NCBI GenBank assembly: GCA_963575745.1
Contig: CAUYUJ010015831.1
Span: forward strand, 228,182 to 292,181
Source of the DNA: Prorocentrum cordatum
Lineage: Eukaryota; Sar; Dinophyceae; Prorocentrales; Prorocentraceae
DNA length: 64,000 nucleotides
Direction of reading: 5' to 3'
Shown one piece after another: positions 20,621-31,990 of this stretch; position 1 is the first letter of the stretch; each line of letters begins with the position of its first letter. The position numbers and the translations under genes are program-made. Below the pieces are notes generated by a model, which worked only from the letters and a program-made list of their open reading frames with translations, was not told the DNA's origin and ran no database searches.

Positions 20621-22385
20621 CGTCCCCGAGCACACATCATTAAACCAGGCTTCACTTAACCCAGTCCTATCAATACCTGCTTTTCGGACGGGGCTGGGAC
20701 GAGGGTCAATCCGTTCCAGAGCGTTCTGGAACGCTCTCAGAGTGTTCTGGGGCTCTCTGAGAAGGCCGCGGCGCCCGAGACATCTTCCAGAGCCACTGGT
20801 TCTGGGAAATTCTCGATTTATCCTCGCTCCAATTTATCCTGGTCCTAGTCTCGCCATATTTCGACCAGCGCTGCCGCGAGAGCCTGATGCTTCAATCGGA
20901 TGGCAAACAATTGCGTACACATTCGAAGTTCCGCGCGGATTTCTTGGATCTGTGCTGGGCTCCCCCAGTCGGCGCCTCCGACGCCGCCCTTGGTGCGCTC
21001 CGCGCTCCAGGGAGGGGGTCCAGGGCCGATCCAAGAAAGTTCGGAGCTCCGAAAGTTTATGTTCGTCTAGCCTCGTCTTCTTCTTCTTCTTCTTCGTCTT
21101 CTTTTTCTTCCTCTTATTTTTCTTCTCCTCCTTCTTCTTCTTCAATTCGATGCTCCTAAGCCGCTGATCGGGGTCTTTGGCGCGGATCACGGGCCGCGTA
21201 GTCCATCGATCGTTCATCGGAATCGGTGCGCTCGATCGAGCTGTCGATCTGTGGCTCAGGGCCGCGTCGAGGTCAAGCGTTGCCGATTCAGATCAAGTGA
21301 AAGATTTTGAGACGGACCGGGTCGCGTCGACCGGCGGTTTGGATCGAGATCTGGACCATTCCATGGATCAGTTTTGATCAAAGTATGTGTGTTTGTTTGT
21401 GTGGACGCGCGTGCGTGTGTATAGTCATTGATGTCTATTTCCCCATCCGGGTGGCAAGGCGTGCAGGCGTGAGCCGCGTTCCCGGTCGCGGGGGCTGGGC
21501 CCTGAGACAGTGGGTCCTGGTGGGTCCTTCTCCACAGTGAGTGTGCGCGTGCATGTTTTGCATGAGACATGCTTCAGAGCTGCTTGTCCAGGGTGGTATG
21601 GGGAGCCTCCCACCACCAGATATTGGGGAGTGAGTGTAGACGTCGCGAGATCGAGAGCGCCGTTCAAGCAAATCTCATTCATGACATTCCTTGACGAGCT
21701 GTTGCCTTGTAATGCTATTTTCTTCTTTCTCTTCTGATCTCGGACTCTACGTAGCGGTCGGCATGCACTTTTGTGCTACTGCAACTCCGAGTGTTGCATG
21801 ACATTTGCGCGTGCAGGGGCTTGCAGCCGTCGGGTCTGCCGGATGGGCACCGCCTTTGTGTAGTTTTTTCAGCTGTGCTCGAAGTCTTTCTCGTGGACTT
21901 CGGTGCAGATTCAACTATACGCTACGACAGTAGGAAGAGGCTGGGGCGGGAGGGAGAGGGACGAACAGCAGGAGGAGAAACCGCGAGCAGCAGAAGGTGG
22001 GTGAGTGGGATGGGAAGGCGAGGAAGAGGAGGGAGAAGCGGAGGACGAGGAATCGCAGCCCGAGGAAGGGGAGGCGGAGGAGGACCACGAGGAGTCTGGG
22101 AGGAGGCAGGGGAGGTGGGCGACCAGTGGGCATGCCCACGGCAGTGTGCCAGCGGGGAGGAGCAGCTGTCCCGCCTGCGCCGCGGCCCTCCTCCCTTCCC
22201 ACCCCCCGAGGTGGCCGCCGCCACCAGGAAGACGCAGCTGTCTAAGGACGCCTGGGCGTTGCCTTAGGGAAGAGATCACCCGCAGCCTGCCCTGCCGCCG
22301 ATGCTGTTGCTCGTCCTCGCTTGTTCTCACACTGCTGCCCCCCCCTCTTTATGGAAGAAGAGGAGGCGGAGGAGGATGAGGAGGA
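20621..22385. other. Unassigned DNA with a TTC microsatellite
   Basis: A TTC/TCT tract lies at about 21078-21165. A second copy of 'tttcgaccagcgctgccgcg' is near 20860. The rest shows no gene; the overlapping Arg/Gly-rich and Ser/Pro-rich frames at 21910-22380 come from purine-rich sequence. Confidence 0.4.
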
Positions 22386-22387
22386 TG

Positions 22388-23130
22388 AGGACCAGTGTGA
22401 ACCCAAGAGTTATCAACGATGTTGTAATGAACCCTCCCTCCAAGCTTCTTCTTCATAGGCCCCTACAACGGTTCATTTCCACTGGGGAAACTGCCTCGTT
22501 TGAAGACAACCGTTCGAAGACCCAGAAGCATGCCAAAACAGTGTCCTCGGGTTTCCAATGCCACCGATCAGCCTGACTGTTGCGTCTTGACGATCCTGAC
22601 TCGTGCCAGAACTCCATTCCTGGAACTGCAGCGCCGCGACTCAACCTAACGTTGCACCTCCATCGTCAGGAATCCTTCCCACGCACAACTTCTGGTACGC
22701 TGGTCATGGGGATTCGTGAAATCCCTGCAATTTTTCTAGTCGAAATTGCGCGGCGCAAATGCGACAGCCACATTTTGAAAAGGAACCGCCCTCAATCCGT
22801 GAAGCCGTCTGTACTTTTTCAATGAATGTGCGCGGCGCTCAGGCGAGAGCCACATTTTGAAAACGAATCGCGTTCAATCTGTGGAATTCTGGCAAAGTTG
22901 ACAAATAATGTACGGGGCTCGAAGGCGAGAGCCACATTAAAAAGGACCCGCCCTCCATGCGTGAAGTTTCAGGGTCATGAATTGTGAGGAAATCGCCGCC
23001 AAACGCCCGACCCGCTCTACCTTGCCTCGGGGTCCGACAGGGAGAAGTGAGTTACAAGGAAAAGAAATGGAGGACGGAGAAGGAAGAGCAGGAGAAAGAG
23101 TAGGATAATGAGTAGTCCTGGGATGATGAT
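22388..23130 (+). repeat. GGA-bounded dispersed repeat, copy 2
   Basis: It starts with ggaccagtgtgaacccaaga right after a GGA tract, shares about 180 bp with copy 3 (for example ccctccctccaagctt and gcatgccaaaacagtg), contains diverged 83 bp units (tgtgcgcggcgctcaggcga near 22826), and ends with ttgcctcggggtccgacagg before the GAT/GGA tract at 23125-23192. Confidence 0.85.
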
Positions 23131-23195
23131 GATGATGATGATGATGAGGAGGAGGAGGAGGAGGAGGAGGAGGAGGAGGAGGAGGAGGAGGAGGA
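23125..23195 (+). repeat. GAT/GGA microsatellite
   Basis: Nine GAT triplets followed by about fifteen GGA triplets, the same order as at 11538-11910 and 18300-19735. Confidence 0.9.
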
Positions 23196-23299
23196 ATACG
23201 CACCCGCAGCAGGACCAACAGGCCAGACCTACTACGCACCGCCAAGCCATCTACATACGACCTTGACTGCACTCAACCACTAAGAACACACGTTTAGCC

Positions 23300-26200
23300 A
23301 ATAATCAAGACCGGGTGGCCGAGGACGACATCGAGAAACGCTACGTGTACATCTCGCTACGACTTGGCCACGGCTTCCTTCCTGTACCGACCCGCAAAGG
23401 ATGGGCCAAAGCCAGAAGGGGGACACACATTACGATCGCATACTTACCAGATGTCAGCAAGCACGACTTGAACTTTCTACAAGATCGACTCACATCGGCC
23501 CCCAATAGCTGGAAGTACCTATGTTCACACCACGACGCCGAGCTCCACTGGTCGCAGCGGCTGGTGGAAATACCTTACTACAGGAAGGCCGACTACAGAG
23601 CCGACAAGAACCACCAAGGTTCTTACGACACATTCTACTCATATACAGCACCTGGCAGCAGATCAGCGACGACATCGACCACAACAAAGTATGGCTCAAG
23701 TACGCGTGCGTCAACGAGGACGGCACCGAGAAGAGCCTCAAGGAAACACGAAACAAACCATACTACCTGCAGGGCACAAACAGAGACGACTTCCAGATGG
23801 ACGGGGACTACGCCATCCACGCGAAGATCAAGCACGACGAAAAAGACTGCGGGAGGCGCGCCTACATCGGTTCGCGACAGATGCAAACAACAACGTCGCC
23901 ACGGGGTCGGAGCTACTCTCGCTCGCCAACTACCTAGCAGACGAGCTCCACGCATCAGGTGCTTCGACCCCCCACCCGCCATGGGTAACGTGCACACTCG
24001 ACAGAAACCGACGACGCATCACCCCACCAGCCACCGACCAGCAGCCCAACTACGTAGAAATCGAAGACGCCACGACCTACGAGTGCGAACTATTCAACCA
24101 ATGGGAGGGTGCAGCACGATTCAAGCCACATAGGGCCTGCACCGCCGACGCACTACGAGCCCAAGGCGCCCACCAGAGACAATCCCATATGGCCCCAGAC
24201 TATTTGCAGCCTCGGGCCCGCGCCCATCGCGGAGCTCCACCAAAGCAGGCGCATTATACATGACGACAGCAACCCGACACATGTCAAGACCGAACCCTCC
24301 AGCGTCCTACAGCGCCCTCAAGGCCCCAAGTCACGCGCGAACCTCCCGCGTGCATGCAGACAAGAGACGGGGTCTGCTTTCGCAGTGACTTACCTCCTGA
24401 CGACGAGCGCTACGAATTTGTGCGGCAACAGCTCGCAGAACGACACGGCGTCGAAAAACGCTATTGCGACCGCCTGAGAAAAAGAGCGTCGCACGTGCAA
24501 GGGCCAAATGAAAATGCCACAACCCGAGCAGACTATTCCAAGCTCACCTTCAAGAGCAAGAAGGCCAAACATGACAAAAGAAGGTGCGGTACAAGTCGCG
24601 GCTACATCCCACCAGAGCCAGCAAAGATGCCGACGCCGCCGACTCAGACCAACCAAGACGAACATCAATACCATTGGGAAGACTATCCCGACCTGTGCTG
24701 CGACGCTACCGAAGCAGAAGACAGCGGCGTCAGGCACGACCCATGGGCCAAGATGAGCAGACCATCCGACTTTAACGAAGTTTGCCGATCACCGCTCGAA
24801 CTTAACAAGTACCCCGACATGCACCTTCCCAGCGGCTGGGCTGCCTACTGCCACTACGCCAGCGACGCAGACGAGGAAGGTCGATAAGAAGACCACTGGC
24901 ACCATGCAGCATACTACCACGAATCAGCGAACACATACACCTTCATATTCCCAAACGACGACCTACTGCTACCTGGCTGGCGCAGATACCCCAACAAGTA
25001 CAACGACAAGTTTTTTTTGTCCACTAAGACGGAAAGCAGTGTCTACCGCCCCCGCCGCTCCGACCTGACCCCCAAACCACGCCGCCATCGACCCTCGCGT
25101 CGCCAGTGACAACTAGTTCAAAAAGGGCTCAAGCTACAAGAAGCGGTTCAATCAAGCGCATGCCTGCCAATGCACAACTTGCCCACCCACCTTACCTTCA
25201 CAAGATACGGCAAAGACCTGCAGACATTTGCGCCGCATTACCGTGACAGCTTAACACTATGTTTACACATCGCCACGACCTACAGGCATCTGGTCGCGCT
25301 GATCTTGGGGGGGCAATCGCCGCCCGACAACGTCGAGATCGCCGCCGTGCAAGAAGTTGCCCAATGGCCCAGCGCATGCCGCGACGAGCGCGACAGCATG
25401 AAGTGCGACGGGGCAGTATGCATACGCGACGCAGCTCACATATTACGCATCTGCAACCCGACCGACCCATGGAGACACGCCAGCAACGAGCGCGACGACA
25501 GCGACAGCTCCACCGACAGGGGGGGCAACGCAAACGCCCAACAACAGACGCAGCACATTCCAACCGAACCACCGCCGCCATCATCGCAACCCAGCAGGCC
25601 CAAACCATTCGCACCCACGCTGCCGCCCTCATGGGGCGCGCCCGACGCCCCGACGAGCCCGAACAAACCAACCGGCGCTGCGAGCAACGACGCAGCAGAG
25701 TTCCAACCTGCGCGGCCGCTCAACAAACCAAGGGGGAAGACGCCGCCAGCAACCGCAAAGCACATCACCATGCACCCCCACGCACAACCACAATACCATG
25801 CGACCCCGAGCAAAACTATGCAGAAGATACACGTCAGCAAAACGACCACGACCATCACGACTACGATTCACCAGAAACCCTTCAAACCACCACCAGCTCA
25901 CCTGATCGAACATGCTAACCAGACGGCACAACAGCCACCGACCACCCCCAAAACCAACAGCGCAACAGCATCACCAAGGACGTCCTCAGCCACATCCACC
26001 ACCAGCATCACATGGTCACCACCGCACCTCTTCAGACAGGTACACCCACCGCCACCTGCACTAAATATACAAATGACTTACCCACCGGACGATCACATCG
26101 ACGCCCAACAATGGATGCAATCTATTCCATGGCGACAGCTGGCACCGCGAACGCCGGCGACGCGGCGCGCCTACGTCCCGACGATCGCAGCGCGGGCAAT

Positions 26201-26585
26201 AGCAACGCGCCACGACGCAGCGCGACGAGGTGAACACCATAACCACATCTTCAACCGACGCATCATCCTCCTCAACAAGCTTGGGGACCCTACGTTCCAG
26301 GATTACATCGTCAGGCTTCGCGCGCACCAGACCCTCCGCGAGAACTACCTCAATAGCTTGCGCGAGCGCGCGCCTGGAGCGCCATTCAGGGAGCCGCCGC
26401 CCAAGTGCGTGGCAACGCTACATAAGGCTACTCCCAAGCCTAAACCGGCGATCACCGACGTGGGTCAGTCTACGCGAACGACATGTCGACCCACCGCAAC
26501 CAGCTCTGGGCAGTGCTACAATCTACCGCGACATTCACGACCAGTACCTCCTCCCGTCCAACTGCCGCAGATAGACCTCACCTGA
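23300..26585 (+). pseudogene. Broken protein-coding region with a 2H-phosphoesterase-like motif
   Basis: A protein-like, A/C-rich stretch unlike its neighbours. It is read first from 23315 (frame a) to about 23640, including THITIAYLPDVSKHDL, which resembles the H-x-T-x signature of LigT/2H phosphoesterases. Frame b then gives DNKVWLKYA-type sequence (ISDDIDHNKVWLKYACVNED) to about 23880, frame c gives SELLSLANYLADELHASG to about 24110, and frame b resumes to about 24340. From 24354 to 26585 one frame holds YHWEDYPDLCC and a long Pro/Thr/Gln-rich tail, interrupted by TAA at 24885 and TGA at 25107. Only one H-x-T motif is clear, whereas 2H enzymes need two. It could be a dinoflagellate-specific family or a retroelement product. 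Frameshifts and stops indicate decay; unseen short introns are an alternative for the frame changes, but not for the stops. Confidence 0.5.
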
Positions 26586-27085
26586 CTTTGTAGATGCAGG
26601 CGCGCCCAATCGCAGTCAGACTGTCGAGACAGACTACTGACCTGCAATGCGCCATTCCTCCTTTCCCCTCGCGGCTCTTTCGACGCGATGGCGGCGCTCC
26701 CTCCCTTGCAGGTTTGGGGTTGTCTTGCGAAGCCCCGGGTCGCAGCCCTAGGGTTGCGCATTTTTTCATTGGGGTCCTCTGTCTTCTCACAATGCATGTC
26801 TGTTGCGCGCCATCCTTCTCTCCTTCGCGACACACTCGACGCGATTGGTGGCTCTTTTACGCTCGCTGGTTTGTGGTTATCCTACAGAACCCTTGGTCGC
26901 AGCCCTCGGCTTCCGCACTGGCGCTGCAGGCCTGGCGTGCAGCCGCGCTTGCCTACGGCTAGACACCCGAGGCCGATTGTGAGTGATGCCAAGTTGCGCC
27001 CCATCGACTCGCCTCGAGTCTTGCGCGCAATTACTGACGGCAGTGCCATCTCATTTGCGCGGCCAGCCTCTGCTACAGGCCAGCC
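26586..27085 (+). repeat. Dispersed repeat with 'cttgcaggtttggggtt' motif, copies 1 and 2
   Basis: Copy 1 (about 26660-26765) reads tttcccctcgcggctctttc, then cttgcaggtttggggttgtc, then gggtcgcagccctagggttg. A diverged copy follows near 26825-26925. The same block returns at 28090-28150 and 28185-28310. No gene is associated. Confidence 0.7.
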
Positions 27086-27089
27086 TTAA

Positions 27090-27221
27090 GTCGGGCCTCT
27101 GCAGGGGGAATGTTCAAACATAGTCAAAACATAGTATGTGGACTATTTTTTGGGGGGGGGGGTACTTTTGGAGTATATGTTTTTTCGCCTAAAATCTCCC
27201 CTGTAGGGGGACACGCCCGAC
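27090..27221. mobile_element. MITE with GTCGGGCC inverted ends, copy 2
   Basis: A 132 bp relative of the element at 1373-1542. It is flanked by TTAA (27086-27089) and TTGA (27222-27225), has GTCGGGCC at the left end and GCCCGAC at the right end, and shares the inner 'gactatttttt' AT-rich core. Confidence 0.7.
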
Positions 27222-27387
27222 TTGACGCCAGCCGTGCACAGTCGTCCTGCGCAGCGAGCTGCCCCCGTCGTCCTCGCCCGCTCTTTGCGCCGGCCTCCTC
27301 CTTGGCCGCGTCGGCCGAGAGTGCCCAGCGGCGCTCCCCCTCCTGCAATGGCAGGCCGGTCTGCTCAACCTCGGCTGTCCAAATGAC

Positions 27388-27525
27388 GGGCATGTTTCCG
27401 ACCACCACCACCATAAATTGGAGGGGGAGGGGGTCCTCCTCTTCGTCCTCATCCTCCTCCTCCTCCTCGTCCTCCTCCTCCTCCTCCTTCCCCCCTCCAA
27501 CTTATGGTGGTGGTGGTGGTGGAAA
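27388..27525. repeat. Inverted repeat enclosing a TCC/TCG microsatellite
   Basis: The left arm (tgtttccgaccaccaccacc and on to ttggaggggg, ending near 27427) is matched in reverse by the right arm (ccctccaacttatggtggtg and on to ggaaacc, 27490-27525). About 60 bases of TCC/TCG/TCA triplets form the loop. Confidence 0.7.
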
Positions 27526-27779
27526 CCAGGCCCATCACCAAAGGCGCCGCCTTAAACGCGGTCTACTTTCTCTCAGCGCAGGCGTCGGCGTGCGCGCCGG
27601 CGCCCGGGGGCAGCCCGTGCATCAGCTGTTCCTTGTTGTCTCGTTTTAGTGACTGCCGTGGTTAATGCGTGCAGGCTTCCTGCTTGCGAGGTTGCAGCGG
27701 TGTAGGCGGTGTGGGGCGGGGCGGGGTGGGGCGGGGTGGTGGTGGTGTGTGTGTGTGTGTGTGTGTGTGAGGGGGGGGG
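27526..27779. other. Unassigned, ending in a GT run
   Basis: GC-rich DNA without a recognisable gene; a gtgtgtgt run of about 28 bases lies at 27745-27770. Confidence 0.4.
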
Positions 27780-28082
27780 GCGGGAGAGGGGGAGGAGGAG
27801 GAGGAGGAGGAGGAGGAGGAGGAGGAGGAGGAGGAGGGGAGGAGGAGGAGGAGGAGGAGGAGGAGGAGGAGGGAGGAGGAGGAGGAGGAGGAGGAGGAGG
27901 AGGAGGAGGAGGAGAGGGAGGAGGAGGAGGAGGAGGAGGAGGAGGAGGAGGAGGGAGGAGGAGGAGGAGGAGGGAGGAGGAGGAGGAGGAGGAGGAGGAG
28001 GAGGAGGAGGAGGAGGGAGGAGGAGGAGGAGGAGGAGGAGGAGGAGGAGGAGGAGGAGGAGGAGGAGGAGGAGGAGGAGGAG
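27780..28082 (+). repeat. GGA trinucleotide microsatellite
   Basis: About 300 bases of nearly pure GGA, followed by a short CT run and another cttgcagg repeat. Confidence 0.97.
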
Positions 28083-28089
28083 TCTCTCT

Positions 28090-28310
28090 CTCTCTCTTGC
28101 AGGTTTGGGGTTATCCTGCAACGCCCTGGGTCGCCGCCCTATAGGATTGCGCGTTTGTTCAGCCATGCCCCTTGCCCCTTCTCGCTGTGCTGCCGCTCGC
28201 CCTCCATCTTCCCCCGCGGCTCCTCCGGCGCGCGTGGCGGCGCTCTCCCGCTTGCAGGTTCGGGGTTATCCTGCAAGCCCTGTGTCGCCGCAGCCCTAGG
28301 ATTGGACAGT
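28090..28310 (+). repeat. Dispersed repeat copies 3 and 4 with CTTGCAGG...CCTGCAAG hairpin
   Basis: Copy 4 has a perfect 8 bp stem (cttgcagg at 28251, cctgcaag ending 28277) around an 11-base loop. Copy 3 at 28096-28122 has the same stem with one change. Each is followed by gggtcgc-type sequence and 'gccctaggattg'. The AG|GT inside the stem resembles a splice junction, but no coding context supports an intron. Confidence 0.7.
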
Positions 28311-29740
28311 AAGTATTCGTGCCGGGTGTGCTGCCGCATCTGCCTGCGGTTAGACGCCCATGGCTGACTTTGATTGGCGCCCAGTGCGCTCCATCCACTC
28401 GTTTCGGATTTCGCGCGAATGTGCTGACGTCGCTTGCATGCGTCCTCGGACCCCAGCTAGGCAGCAGCACTTTGGCGACCATGCGCCACTGCTCTAGATC
28501 CCAAAGAGAATCATTGTAAGTATGCGTTGAGGGCTGCATGGGCCCAGCCTCAGAGTACTAGCAGCGCAGCAGTAGTATTGCGTGCTCTTTCGCAGCAGAC
28601 TTGACAGCGCGCGGTCTAACATTTTTGTGCTGCGCCAGACTCCGCGTGAGCAATCCGCCCGTGTGTGAGCTCCAGGAAAAACAGCCCGTGCAGAGCCGCA
28701 GCTCACTGCGTCTTGACAGCACCTAGCCACAGTTGGGGCTCTTTGTATCCCAATAGGCTTACCTTATAAGGCCAGCCTGCGACACCGATCGTACTATTAT
28801 CCTGTTGGACAATTTGGGCTGGTGCTGAACCCGAGCAGAACCGCGCGAAAAGCACGAGGGTCCCAGCGCCGATGCGGTTCGGGGTGGACCCAAAAACCTT
28901 GGGCGGCAACCCTAGAATTGCCACGCTTTAGTGTCCTCTTTCGACGCTGCATGACAGCTTGCGCGGCTGCGGAGGTGGCGGTTACATTATTGAGGGCGGA
29001 GGTGCAGGACCACAGCAGAACAAGCTATGGGCTTTTTTGCTTACCAGTCCCGTCCCATTTACTCGGCCAGCCTCTTCTACAGGCCAGCCGAGTACAGACC
29101 ACCTGCGCAACAATCTCTCCCGTGCGGTCCTCACTACTTCTGGTGGGCAATGCACCTCCTTTTGGCCGCTTCGACTCGGCAACCTGGCGGCTTCTCCCTC
29201 TCCTCCACAAGCTGTGTTGCTACCTCTTGCGCAATTCCAGGCATTGGCCAGCTTAGACCACAGGCCAGCCTATTCGACTACTCGCGTACACGCATACGCG
29301 ATACCTTCGGCCGCACATTGCATCTATGGACGGGGGGGTCATTACAGTGGGGGTGGGTTTGTTGGGAAGGTGGTGCGGATTTTTCTACGGTTTGGAGTCA
29401 ACCTAAACCCTGAACAGCAGCCTCAGAACTGCCACTGCCACAGCGTCGCTTTTTGCACGTGTTTGCCGTTTCTTGCCATCCGAGAGGGCACCACCCATGG
29501 ACAATTCGAGGGGGGTCAGGCTTATCTACAGCGGGCACTTTGAGTCTAACGTTAGTGCCTGCCTCGAAGACTTGGCGGGCGCCGACTCTTCATTCCATTC
29601 TCGATCTCGTCTCTGAGTCTCTACGTATGTTGTTTTCCACGGCGCCCGCCAGGTGCATCTTTGACCCGGGTGGCACTCCAGGTTTTCATTCAGGAGCGCC
29701 ACAATTGTAGGAGTCAGGTTTGGCCGACGTAAAACAAAGA
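28311..29740. other. Unassigned intergenic DNA
   Basis: No gene is recognised. A plus frame at 28959-29543 (194 codons) has ordinary composition but overlaps other frames of equal quality, so I do not call it. Confidence 0.35.
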
Positions 29741-29932
29741 GGAGCATGATGATGATGATGATGAGGAGGAGGAGGAGGAAGAGGAGGAGGAGGAGGAGGA
29801 GGAAGAGGAGGAGGAGGAGGAGGAGGAAGAGGAGGGAAAGGAGGAGGAGGAGGAGGAGGAGGAGGAAAAGGAGGAGGAGGAGGAGGAGGAGGAGGAGGAG
29901 GAGGAGGAGGAGGAGGAGAGAGAGAGAGAGGA
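29741..29932 (+). repeat. GAT/GGA microsatellite
   Basis: Five GAT triplets and then about 175 bases of GGA/GAA triplets, ending in a short GA run. Confidence 0.95.
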
Positions 29933-30029
29933 TGAGGCGGATGTTCGCCCTGCTGCCCCTCCCTCATCCGCGCGCAGCCGTGACTGCCCCCAGTCGAAAG
30001 CGCTGCGGGGGCTGGGCAAGCGCCTCCCT

Positions 30030-30253
30030 TGCGCTCGCCTCCCTCCCTCTCTCCCTCCTCTCCCTCTCTCCTTCGCCCTTCCCTCCCTCTCTCCTCTACT
30101 CTCTCTCCTCTCCTCTCTCTCCCTCCTCTCCCTCTCTCCTCTCCCTCTCTCCCACCTCTCTATCACTCTCCCTCTTCCCGCTCTCTCCCTCCTCTCTCCC
30201 TCCTCTCCCTCTCTCCTTCGACCTCCCCTCCCTCACACCCTCTCGCTCTCTCG

Positions 30254-30305
<52 letters not shown>

Positions 30306-30400
30306 GTGTTCCTCTCTCTCTCTCTCTCTTTTTTCTCTCTCTCTCTCTCTCTCTTTTTGTTCCTCTCTCTCTCTCTCTGTCTCTGTCTCTGCTGCTGCTC
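30030..30400 (+). repeat. CT-rich microsatellite (CTCCCT, then CT)
   Basis: tccctctctcc-type units to about 30240 pass into nearly pure CT dinucleotide to about 30395. It has strong strand asymmetry and no gene. Confidence 0.95.
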
Positions 30401-30529
30401 CTAGGAGAGGATGCAGTCCGTGCGCCGCAGAAGGCGGACCGCCATGGGCTCCAGACGGGCCCCCGTTTGCATATCCAGGCCGCTCCCCCCCAACAGAAGC
30501 ACCTCGGTCGGAGGGGGGGGGGCGCTCTC

Positions 30530-30785
30530 GAGGGCGCGAGGTTATTCGCGCTTCGCGCTTCGCGCTTCGCGCTTCGCGGTTCGGCTCCGATGCCGGTTCG
30601 AGGGCGCGAGGTTATTCGCGCTTCGCGGTTCGGCTCCCCTGTGAGGCGGCGCGAGAGCGCGAAGTGATTCGCGCTTCGCGCAGTGCGCTTCGCGGTTCGG
30701 CTCCGATTCCTCTTCTCCCATGGGAGGCGGCGCGAGAGCGCGAAGTTTTATTCGCGCTCTCGCGCAGCGCGCAGCGCGGGAGCGC
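30530..30785 (+). repeat. Self-complementary minisatellite of CGCGCTTCGCG
   Basis: Short units (ttcgcgcttcgcgcttcgcg; gagggcgcgaggttattcgc) recur. Because cgcgaagcgcg is close to its own complement, the region can fold extensively. Confidence 0.75.
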
Positions 30786-30884
30786 GAAGGAGGGGGCCCA
30801 GTCGTGGCCGGGGTCGTGGCGCGCCGTGGCCAGGCGCAGGCCCCCCTCTGCTGCGTTCTCGGGCGGCGCTCGCCGTACCGTCAC

Positions 30885-31030
30885 CAGGAGGAGGAGGAGG
30901 AGGAGGAGGAGGAGGAGGAGCAGGAGCAGGAGGAGGATGAGGAGGAGGAGGAGGAGGAGGAGGAGTAGGAGGAGGAGGAGGAGGAGGAGAAGGAGGAGGA
31001 GGAGGAGGAGGTGGAGGAGGAGGAGGACGA
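30885..31030 (+). repeat. GGA/GAG microsatellite
   Basis: About 145 bases of GGA triplets with CAG and TGA interruptions. Confidence 0.95.
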
Positions 31031-31624
31031 GGCTTCCGAACCCGAGTCTTTCGTCCCCCCGACCCTGCAGCGGCGGCCGGCCGAGGATCGGAGCGGCCGC
31101 CCCTGGCCGGTGCACGACGACCAGGAGGAGACAGAAAACACACACACAGAGGGACACGAGGAGTCGCCGCTCCCCAGGACACGAGGGGAAACCATGGGAA
31201 GTGGGGGGGGGAAGAGGGGACATGGGAAAGGGTGGGGACTTCTGAAGTCTGGGAAGACATGGGGAGTGGGGAAGCATGGGGGAGTGTGGGGAACTCGAGA
31301 ACATAAGAATGAACACCTGGGGAATCCTGGGATCTGTGTGCACTTCTCTGTGGGCCCCTGGGCCCCTTCAAGCTCCTGTGCCAGCAGCGCGAAGAGGGGC
31401 GGCGCCGCCAGGCCTTCGAGCACACCATGGCGAAGCGCAGCGAGGGGGAGCGGCGGGTGGAGCTGAAGCGCCACATGGAGGGCCCCTGCTCCGGCCTGCG
31501 CTCCCTGCGGTGGCTGCTCCGGCCCCCCCTCGGGCCTCCAGACCCCCTCGCGTTGCGACAACCTCGCGACGGGAGGGGCTCCGCGGCCGGGCCCCCGGGC
31601 CGTCCACAAGACGACTCGGGATGA
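31011..31624 (+). other. Exon-like stretches, unrecognised
   Basis: Two short plus-strand segments read as normal hydrophilic protein: 31020-31150 (EASEPESFVPPTLQRRPAED) after the GGA tract, and 31365-31490 (LLCQQREEGRRRQAFEHTMA, then KRSEGERRVELKRHMEGP). They lie in different frames with G-rich DNA between, as two exons of one host gene would, but no family is recognised and consensus splice borders are not clear. Confidence 0.25.
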
Positions 31625-31642
31625 AGAGCCGGTCCCGGGGCC

Positions 31643-31793
31643 GGGGCCACATGCGAACCCTACCCCTGCCCCCCACGACCTCGGAGGGGGAGGGTGCGGG
31701 GTTCACTTCGCGCGGGAGCTCCCGAGCGAAGTGAACCCCACCCTCCCCCTTCCGAGATCGTGGGGGGTAGGGGTAGGGTTCGCACGTGGCCCC
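31643..31793. repeat. 151 bp near-perfect palindrome
   Basis: Left half ggggccacatgcgaacccta (31643 on) is mirrored by the right half ending gggttcgcacgtggcccc at 31793. The centre gggagctccc lies at 31713-31722. The arms are about 70 bp with a handful of mismatches. It is a foldback element or cruciform-forming sequence. The same terminal phrase (ctcgcacgtggcc) recurs at a second hairpin near 33288. Confidence 0.88.
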
Positions 31794-31949
31794 CTACCTT
31801 GGGAAGGGGCCCAGCCTTCTGGGGGCCGGCGCGGCGGAGGAACATCGCGGCGTCGGGGGTCTGGGGCTGCCTGCGCCGGCCTGCTCCGGCCGGCCCGCCC
31901 TCTGCGGCGTCGGCTCGTGCCCCGCCCCCGGGGGGCCGCTTCCCCTCCG

Positions 31950-31990
31950 GCCCAGAGATCCCCTGTAGGGGGACAGGCCCGACTGAAGGA
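31950..31990. mobile_element. Solo end of the GTCGGGCC MITE family
   Basis: ccctgtagggggacaggccc followed by gactgaa matches the right terminal inverted repeat of the elements at 1373-1542 and 27090-27221, with no matching left end nearby. Confidence 0.6.
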
